Assembly (NCBI GenBank): GCA_043748985.1
Contig: JAYVEG010000193.1
Location: 1-11,500 of the forward strand
Length of the DNA: 11,500 nt
Reading direction: 5' to 3'
Origin: JBBROS01 sp043748985
GTDB taxonomy: Bacteria; Pseudomonadota; Alphaproteobacteria; Acetobacterales; Acetobacteraceae
Both the position numbers and the translations under genes were made by a program. How positions within the stretch are numbered: the stretch's first letter is position 1; every line of letters begins with the position of its first letter. This document shows positions 6,211-11,500 of the stretch, one piece after another. The notes beneath the pieces were generated by a model. That model saw only the letters and a program-made list of their open reading frames with translations. It ran no database searches and had not been told where the DNA came from.

Positions 6211-9200
6211 TCAGAGGCTGGCGAGGATGCGGGTGGTGGCCTGTTCGATGCCGGTCCATGGGGCACGGTCAGGGGCAAATTGCTGGCGAAGGTAGCGGAC
6301 GAGGGCGGCGATCTGGTTGGCGTCGAGGGTAGTGCGGAACGCTGGCATCGCGCCGAGTTCGGGAAAGGCGGGGGCCTGGATGCCTTCCAGGATGATGCGA
6401 ACGAGGCCGTCTGGGGTTTCGGCGTGGACGTTGCTGTTGAGGGCGAGGCTGGGACGGACGCCGAACAGGGTGGGGCCGCGGCCGGGCTGGTGGCAGACGG
6501 CGCAGGCGCCGTCGTAGATGCGGGCGCCAAGGCTGTCGATGGCGGTGGGGGCTGTGCGGGCCTCGATGGCGCGGGCCCGATCGGCTTGCGCGCCGTCGGG
6601 TGCGGGGGCGAGGGCGGCGAGGTAGACCGCCATGGCCCGGATGTCGGCGTCGGGCGCGCCGCGCAGTTGTTGGACGACGGCGGCCATGGGCCCGCCGGCC
6701 GGGCCGTGATGCGGCGAGAAGCCGGTGCGGAGATAGTCGTAGTAGTCGGTCTCCGTCCAGGGCAAGGGGGCGAGCGTCGCGCCGTTGAGGGCCGGGGCAT
6801 TCCAGCCTTCGATGACGGCGCCGGAAAGATGGGCGGGGCCGCCTTTCTCGGCGCCCAGGGCATTGCGGGCGGTATGGCAGCCGCCGCAATGGCCGAGGCC
6901 CTCGACCAGATAGGCGCCACGGTTCCATTCGGCCGAACGCGTGGGATCCGCGACGAAGGCTTCGCCACGCAGGAAAAGGGCGTTCCAGCCGGCCATGAGG
7001 GCACGGATGTTGAACGGGAAGCGCATGGCGTTCGGCTGGCGCAATGCGGTGACCGGCGTCTGGCTCATGAGGAAGCCATAGAGCGCCTGCATGTCGCCGT
7101 CCGTCAGGCGGTTGAACGCGGTGTAGGGCATGGCGGGATAGAGGTGGTGGCCGTCGCGGCTGACGCCCTGGCGCATGACGCGGTCGAAGGCGGCGAAGCT
7201 CCAGCCGCCGATGCCGGTTGCGGCATCCGGGGTGATGTTCGGCGTGACGATCGTGCCGAATGGGGTCTGCAGGGCGTGTCCACCGGCCCAGGCGATGCCG
7301 TCCTCCGCGGTGTGACATGTCACGCAGTTGCCGATTGCGGCCAGGATGGCGCCGCGGGCGATGGCGGCGGGGGCATACAGGCCGGGCTCGGCGATGATGG
7401 GCGCGATGGCGGAGTGGATTGGCATGAGGCCGGCAAGAGTGATGCCGGCCAGGGCCGCGGTGGCGCCAGCCAGGGCGGCGCGCCAGCTTCGCCTGCGGGC
7501 GGGTGGCGGGGGCGGCGGAGTTGCGGGGATGGCTGCGATCCCCAGTCCGGCCTTGATCCGCTCGGGGGTGAACGGCACCTCCCGGAAGCGCACGCCGGTG
7601 GCGTCGAAGATGGCGTTGGCGATGGCCGCCGCACTGGGGACGGAGGCCGATTCGCCGGCGCCCATGGGCGGCTCGTCGGGCCGGGGGACCAGCACGGAGG
7701 TCATTGCCGGCAGCTCGGGAAAGGTCAGGATGGGGTAGGCGCCCCACTCGCGGCTGACGACCTCGGTGCGGTCGAAGCGGACCTCCTCCTTCAGCACCCG
7801 GCTGATCGACTGGATGACGTTGCCCTCCAGCTGATGGCGCACGCCGTCCGGGTTGATCATCAGGCCACTGTCCTGGGCGGCGACGACGCGGACAATGGCG
7901 ACCTCGCCGCTGCGGGGGTCCACCGTCACGTCGGTGACCCAGGCGGACCAGGCGGCGCCGAACCCGGGAAACGTGCTGTGCACATAGACGGCGTAGGCCA
8001 CACCCTGGCCGTGCAGCAGCCCGTCCGCGTCCCGGCGCATGCGGGGTGCGGTGCGGGGCTCCCACCCGGCCTCCGCGGCCGCGGCCTTCAGTACGTCGAT
8101 GGCGCGCGGATCGGTGAGATAGCGGAGGCGGTATTCGACGGGGTCCACACCGGCGGCGGTGGCAAGCTCGTCGATGTAGGACTCATGGGCAAAGGTGTTG
8201 GGCAACGCAGAGACGCCGCGCATCCAGGCGGCGCGGACGATGGGCGCCATGTCGTGCACCACGACGCGGATGGGGTCATAGGCATAGGGCGGGATGGCGG
8301 TGCGGTCGCCGTATTCCCAAACCTGGTGCACCGCCGGGATGGCGCCCGTGAGGATCAGCGCGAGGGTGGGCGCGCGGTTGGACGGGTAGCGGGTGCTGAA
8401 ATCATAGCCCACGGGGTGCCCGTGTTCATCCAGCCCGCCGTTCACGTCCATCAGCTGGGCAGCGCCCTTCGGCTCCCACGCATGTTCCTGCGCCCGGGTC
8501 AGCTGCACGCGGACGGGGCGGCCCACGGCGCGTGACAGCAGGGCGGCGTCGGCGCCCACATCGTCGGCGCAGTTGCGGCCATAGCAGCCAGCGGTTTCCA
8601 TGCGGTGCAGGGTGATGCGATCGGGCGGAAGGCCCAGCAGCAGAGCCAGGTCCTCGCGCAAAAAATGCGGGTTCTGGGTTCCGGACCACAGCGTGAGGCC
8701 GCCGCCCTGCCAATGCGCGACCGAGCAGGACGGCCCGATCGAGGCGTGCATCTGGAACGGCCAGACGTAGGTGCGCCGCATGGCGGTGGCAGCCCCGGCG
8801 ATGGCGGCGTCGACGTCGCCGCGGTCGACCAGGACGCGCCTGCTGCCAGGGTTGGCGCGCAGCGCGGTTTCGATGTCCGTGAGGTCGGGGATGGCCGGAC
8901 CCGGCCGCCAGGACACCACCAGGCGCTCGGCGGCAAGGGCTGCGTTCTCCTCCCGCTCCGCAACCACGCCGACGAAGTCGCCGATGACGACGACGGCAAC
9001 GATCCCCGGGATGCCGGCGATGGAAGATTCATCGACGGCGATAAGGCTGCTGCCGACCCCCTCGCCCGCATCCAGCCCGGCATAGGGCGGCCGGACCACG
9101 CGGCCATGCAGCATGCCGGGCACGCGCATGTCCTGGACGAAGACCAGTTCGCCGGTGGCCTTGGCGGGGATGTCGACACGGGGCGCTGGGCTGCCGACGA

Positions 9201-9699
9201 TGCGGTATTCGGCAGGCGGCTTGACCGGTGTCGCCTCGTCCAGCAGCAGATGCAGGCGGCGGCCGTGCAGCAGCTCGCCATAGGTGATGAAGCGGTTGCC
9301 GGGCGCCGGCCCGCCGATGACGCCGTCGCGGACGGTCAGGGCAGCGGGCGGCGTGCCAAGCTCGGTGGCAGCGAGGGCCAGCAGGGCGGCGCGCGCCTGG
9401 GCGGCGGCAGCGCGGAGCGGGATGGCGGTAACCTGCAGGGTGGTGCTCGCGATGGTGGCGCCCTGGTTCGGGCCGACGCCGATGGAGCCGAGCACCATGC
9501 GCACGCGATGAAGCGGCAGGTCGATTTCCTCAGCGACAATCTGGGCCAGGGCGGTGGAGATGCCGGTGCCGAGGTCGACATGACCGTTGAAAGCGGTGAC
9601 GCCGTCGGCGTCCAGCACGACGAAAAGCTCCGGACCTGCGGGCGAGGGCCGCTGGACGACGAGGGTGGCGGTTCGGGCGAGGATCTCGTCGACGGTCAT
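6211..9699 (-). CDS. NicB-type molybdopterin dehydrogenase subunit fused to a tri-heme cytochrome c module
   Basis: The protein has 1162 residues. Residues 1 to about 720 form the xanthine dehydrogenase-family molybdopterin-binding region: GHVDLGTGISTALAQIVAEE near the start, GTQNPHFLRED in the middle, and MGAGES at 679-684, whose E683 is the expected catalytic base. A Pro-rich linker and an Arg cluster lead to a membrane helix (about 739-759). Then come three heme c sites: CVTCH (792), CGGCH (938) and CAVCH (1066). This order and size match nicotinate dehydrogenase subunit B of pseudomonads, which forms 6-hydroxynicotinate. Related enzymes act on isoquinoline or aldehydes, so the substrate is uncertain. 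Positive charges before the helix put the Mo domain in the cytoplasm and the hemes outside. The ATG at 9699 overlaps the FeS subunit's stop (ATGA). Sequence 58 codons further upstream is open but out of frame with that gene. Confidence 0.93.
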   Translation of the reverse strand: MTVDEILARTATLVVQRPSPAGPELFVVLDADGVTAFNGHVDLGTGISTALAQIVAEEIDLPLHRVRMVLGSIGVGPNQGATIASTTLQVTAIPLRAAAAQARAALLALAATELGTPPAALTVRDGVIGGPAPGNRFITYGELLHGRRLHLLLDEATPVKPPAEYRIVGSPAPRVDIPAKATGELVFVQDMRVPGMLHGRVVRPPYAGLDAGEGVGSSLIAVDESSIAGIPGIVAVVVIGDFVGVVAEREENAALAAERLVVSWRPGPAIPDLTDIETALRANPGSRRVLVDRGDVDAAIAGAATAMRRTYVWPFQMHASIGPSCSVAHWQGGGLTLWSGTQNPHFLREDLALLLGLPPDRITLHRMETAGCYGRNCADDVGADAALLSRAVGRPVRVQLTRAQEHAWEPKGAAQLMDVNGGLDEHGHPVGYDFSTRYPSNRAPTLALILTGAIPAVHQVWEYGDRTAIPPYAYDPIRVVVHDMAPIVRAAWMRGVSALPNTFAHESYIDELATAAGVDPVEYRLRYLTDPRAIDVLKAAAAEAGWEPRTAPRMRRDADGLLHGQGVAYAVYVHSTFPGFGAAWSAWVTDVTVDPRSGEVAIVRVVAAQDSGLMINPDGVRHQLEGNVIQSISRVLKEEVRFDRTEVVSREWGAYPILTFPELPAMTSVLVPRPDEPPMGAGESASVPSAAAIANAIFDATGVRFREVPFTPERIKAGLGIAAIPATPPPPPPARRRSWRAALAGATAALAGITLAGLMPIHSAIAPIIAEPGLYAPAAIARGAILAAIGNCVTCHTAEDGIAWAGGHALQTPFGTIVTPNITPDAATGIGGWSFAAFDRVMRQGVSRDGHHLYPAMPYTAFNRLTDGDMQALYGFLMSQTPVTALRQPNAMRFPFNIRALMAGWNALFLRGEAFVADPTRSAEWNRGAYLVEGLGHCGGCHTARNALGAEKGGPAHLSGAVIEGWNAPALNGATLAPLPWTETDYYDYLRTGFSPHHGPAGGPMAAVVQQLRGAPDADIRAMAVYLAALAPAPDGAQADRARAIEARTAPTAIDSLGARIYDGACAVCHQPGRGPTLFGVRPSLALNSNVHAETPDGLVRIILEGIQAPAFPELGAMPAFRTTLDANQIAALVRYLRQQFAPDRAPWTGIEQATTRILASL

Positions 9700-10160
9700 T
9701 TGGCCTCGGGCTGGCTGGCGGCGCGATGGACGGCGCGAAGGATTTGGTAATGCGCGCCGCAGCGGCAGAGGTTGTAGCGGAGCGCCTCGCGGATTTCCGC
9801 CTCCGAGGGTTGTGGGTTGTCGAGCAGCAAAGCGTGAGCGGCCATGATCATGCCGTTGAGGCAGTAGCCGCATTGCGCAGCCTGTTCGGCGATGAAGGCC
9901 TGCTGCACCGGACCTGGGTTTTCCGCCGTGCCGAGGCCTTCCAGCGTGGTGATGGCACGCCCCTCAACAAGACTGGCGGGAAGCACGCAGGAGCGCGCGG
10001 GCTTGTCGTCGATCAGCACGGTGCAGGCGCCGCACTCGCCCAGACCGCAGCCGTATTTCGGGCCGTTCAGCGCGAGGTCGTTGCGGAGCACGTACATCAG
10101 GATCGTCGCGGGGGGCACATCGAGCGTATGCGACCGCCCGTTGACCGTCAGCGTCAGCAT
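9696..10160 (-). CDS. NicA-type [2Fe-2S] subunit of the molybdenum hydroxylase
   Basis: The 154-residue protein has all eight cluster cysteines. The plant-ferredoxin-type site is in YGCGLGECGACTV with C38, C43, C46 and a later C58. The second, helical site is in QCGYC (C97, C100) and LCRCG (C132, C134). It relays electrons from the molybdopterin cofactor toward the hemes of its partner. NGPKYGCGLGECG and the length near 155 recall NicA of the nicotinate dehydrogenase. The start is the ATG at 10160, at the conserved first strand (LTLTVNG). An upstream frame extension lies inside the preceding ORF. Its stop overlaps the large subunit's ATG by 4 bp. Its own start overlaps the 3' end of the chimeric ORF by 7 bp with no strong Shine-Dalgarno, so translation probably depends on readthrough from that ORF. 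No twin-arginine signal, in line with a cytoplasmic location. Confidence 0.94.
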   Translation of the reverse strand: MLTLTVNGRSHTLDVPPATILMYVLRNDLALNGPKYGCGLGECGACTVLIDDKPARSCVLPASLVEGRAITTLEGLGTAENPGPVQQAFIAEQAAQCGYCLNGMIMAAHALLLDNPQPSEAEIREALRYNLCRCGAHYQILRAVHRAASQPEAK

Positions 10161-10948
10161 GCGATGCCCGCGGTCAGCCCAAGATGGTCCCGCAGATGCA
10201 GCCCCCGATACGCGGTGGGCACCCGGCCAGCGCGCTGCAACAGGGGGACGACGCGGTCGACGAAGGTCTCGAAGGTGTCGACGGCAAACGCGCGCATGCG
10301 GGCCATGTCGATCTGCCAGGCGAAGATCACCTCCGACCACCGGGCGGCAAATACCCGCCCACGGCCGGATGACCCGGCCTGGACGATTACGGGCCGCCCC
10401 TGCGGGCTGCGGGGAATGTTCAGGATGCCCTGCGACAGCTCGGGCCCCGCGGTCTTGATGCAGGCGTCATCGACATCCGCCTCGGTACTCCGGCCCAGGA
10501 TGCGGCTTTTGAAGCCGCCGCGATAGTCCTCCTTCACAATGCCGACCATGTCGGTCAACAGCGAGAGACAGAGGACGGCGTCGGGCTCCGGACCGAAAGC
10601 CTGCTCCACCCCGGCGCGGTAGGAAAGTTGGTTGGGGTTGTACAGAACGGTCTCGGTGACCGTTCCGCCATTGGCGGCGTGGGCGGCCTTCAGCTTGCGA
10701 GTGGCGACGACGGCGGCGGTGGCGCTGGTTTGCTCGTCCTCGATGAAAAGACGCAGCTTGCGGCCACCCAGGACGCCGCCAGCCTCGTTGCCCATGCCGG
10801 CGGCCTTCTTCGTGTCGGGCCCGTAGGATCCGGTTGCGCCGGTGAACGGCAGCACAAGGCCGATCGCCACCTCCGTTCCCTGGGCGCGGGCCGGCGGGGC
10901 GATCAGTGGGAGCGTTGCGGCAACAAGGGCCGGGCGGCGGGTGATCAT
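10154..10948 (-). CDS. Chimeric remnant ORF: LivK-type binding protein pieces joined to NtaA/SnaA-type flavin monooxygenase pieces
   Basis: The ORF encodes 264 residues. It starts with a Sec signal peptide (about 1-22, ending APPARA) and the N-terminus of a branched-chain amino acid-type ABC substrate-binding protein (IGLVLPFTGATGSYGPDTKK; GGVLGGRKLRLFIEDEQTSA). After about residue 86 it jumps to a later part of the same family (NPNQLSYRAGVEQAFGPEPDA; LSLLTDMVGIVKE). Around 175-180 it passes into a luciferase-like monooxygenase of the nitrilotriacetate/sulfonate type (PRSPQGRPVIVQAGSSGRGR; FAARWSEVIFAWQ). Around 224-226 it jumps to that family's C-terminus (FVDRVVPLLQRAGRVPTAYR; LRDHLGL). Each parent normally has roughly 390-460 residues. 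AAGGA about 9 nt before the ATG is a good ribosome site. Neither function can survive. The frame may persist because it overlaps and feeds the FeS subunit gene. It could be listed as a pseudogene. Confidence 0.75.
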   Translation of the reverse strand: MITRRPALVAATLPLIAPPARAQGTEVAIGLVLPFTGATGSYGPDTKKAAGMGNEAGGVLGGRKLRLFIEDEQTSATAAVVATRKLKAAHAANGGTVTETVLYNPNQLSYRAGVEQAFGPEPDAVLCLSLLTDMVGIVKEDYRGGFKSRILGRSTEADVDDACIKTAGPELSQGILNIPRSPQGRPVIVQAGSSGRGRVFAARWSEVIFAWQIDMARMRAFAVDTFETFVDRVVPLLQRAGRVPTAYRGLHLRDHLGLTAGIAC

Positions 10949-10977
10949 GCGACAGATTCCTTCATAATGGCGGCGGC

Positions 10978-11500
10978 ATGGCCGTCGTCAATCTGCAGCG
11001 CGTCGTTGAAGCGGTTATAGAACCCGGCGAGGGCGACACCTACTCCCTGGCCGGCTGCAATGACGTCGGCGTCCGCCGCCTGGCGGAAATGATGGACGAG
11101 TTCGGCATCACGAGCCTCGATCGCCTCGCCGGCTTCATCGTCGATCGCTCGCGCGCCACAGTGCTGGCCGAAATCGCCCGTCTCCCGCAGGGAAGCTGGT
11201 CCTACGAGATGCAGGTGGACGGCTACGATGCCCCGATCCTGCTGCGCGGCACCCTCACCGTCTCGGCGTCCGGCATGCACATGGACTACGGCGGCAGCGC
11301 CGGCCTACAGCGCAAGGGAATCAACGTGCCACCGACCTACGCCACGGCCTACACGGTCTACGGCATGGGCTGCGTGCTGAACGCGCCCAAGCCCGCTCCG
11401 GTCTCGGCCCGCAGCGTGCTCGGCACGATGCTGCCCGACATGGTCTGCGGCTGCCTCCGCCAGGCCGCCCCCGGCCTGGTGCCAGCCGAGGGCGCCAACT
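10978..11500 (+). CDS. Hydantoinase B/oxoprolinase-type protein, N-terminally truncated, running off the window
   Basis: The frame is open from the ATG at 10978 to the window end (174 codons, no stop seen). The sequence matches the middle of HyuB/N-methylhydantoinase B proteins: GDTYSLAGCNDVG (residues 19-31), MDEFGITSLDRLAG, an internal strand region LPQGSWSYEMQVDGYDAPIL, GINVPPTYATAY, then NAPKPAPVSARSVLG and LPDMV...VPAEGAN. Family members have about 180-200 residues before the first of these blocks; here only about 18 are possible, because an in-frame stop lies at 10942-10944. Between GCVL and NAPKPAPV the family normally has about 25-30 residues (including the PNN-type segment), and they are missing. 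No clear Shine-Dalgarno precedes the ATG. It is probably a decaying gene, but the frame is intact in the window. Confidence 0.72.
   Translation, partial: MAVVNLQRVVEAVIEPGEGDTYSLAGCNDVGVRRLAEMMDEFGITSLDRLAGFIVDRSRATVLAEIARLPQGSWSYEMQVDGYDAPILLRGTLTVSASGMHMDYGGSAGLQRKGINVPPTYATAYTVYGMGCVLNAPKPAPVSARSVLGTMLPDMVCGCLRQAAPGLVPAEGAN

Noticed and set aside
6280..8535. 751-codon plus-strand frame opposite the cytochrome-fused dehydrogenase
   Set aside because: It is antisense to a clearly conserved gene and rich in Gly/Ala/Asp/Val as expected from opposite-strand GC-rich codons; no domain recognised.
10945..11280. 111-codon minus-strand frame at the right end
   Set aside because: It lies antisense to recognisable hydantoinase B sequence on the plus strand; no domain of its own.
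1..11500. CRISPR arrays, insertion sequences, phage or toxin-antitoxin/defence genes
   Set aside because: No regularly spaced repeats, transposase motifs or known defence domains were seen on either strand.

Overview
The window looks like chromosomal DNA from a high-GC alphaproteobacterium, most plausibly an Acetobacteraceae/Rhodospirillales-type organism. The grounds are very high GC with strongly G/C-biased third codon positions, a tRNA gene without an encoded CCA tail, and the gene content. The genus is inference and cannot be fixed from the sequence alone.

Layout. A complete tRNA-Arg(CCT) (27-99, +) is followed tail-to-tail by a shortened soluble PAS/methyl-accepting chemotaxis protein gene (61-822, -) whose last codons run into the tRNA. 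A divergent spacer with a 7-bp AT-rich dyad separates it from a two-gene, 4-bp-overlapping unit: a GT-A-like putative glycosyltransferase (947-1828) and a DHA2-type MFS exporter (1825-3174). The MFS stop codon shares the bases TTAA with the stop of a convergent glutathione S-transferase gene (3171-3803, -). Divergent from that is an MpaB/DUF2236 oxygenase (3930-4793, +), which converges on an M20D amidohydrolase (4839-6029, -). A 181-bp spacer upstream of the M20 gene holds dyads and a dispersed-repeat-like hairpin.

The right half is a minus-strand operon encoding a nicotinate-dehydrogenase-type (NicAB-like) molybdenum hydroxylase: a [2Fe-2S] subunit (9696-10160) and a 1162-residue molybdopterin subunit fused to a membrane segment and a three-heme cytochrome c module (6211-9699). 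Together they should hydroxylate an N-heteroaromatic or related substrate on the cytoplasmic side and pass electrons through FeS clusters to c-hemes at the periplasmic face.

Directly upstream of this enzyme, and overlapping its first gene, is the oddest object in the window: an open reading frame (10154-10948, -) that joins pieces of a LivK-type periplasmic binding protein to pieces of a NtaA/SnaA-type flavin monooxygenase. Divergent from it by only 29 bp is an N-terminally truncated hydantoinase B/oxoprolinase-type gene (10978 to the window edge, +) that also seems to lack an internal block. The right end therefore reads as a collapsed catabolic locus (uptake, monooxygenase, Mo-hydroxylase, hydantoinase) in which several in-frame deletions have left frames open. 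I see no CRISPR array, insertion sequence, phage gene or recognisable defence system.
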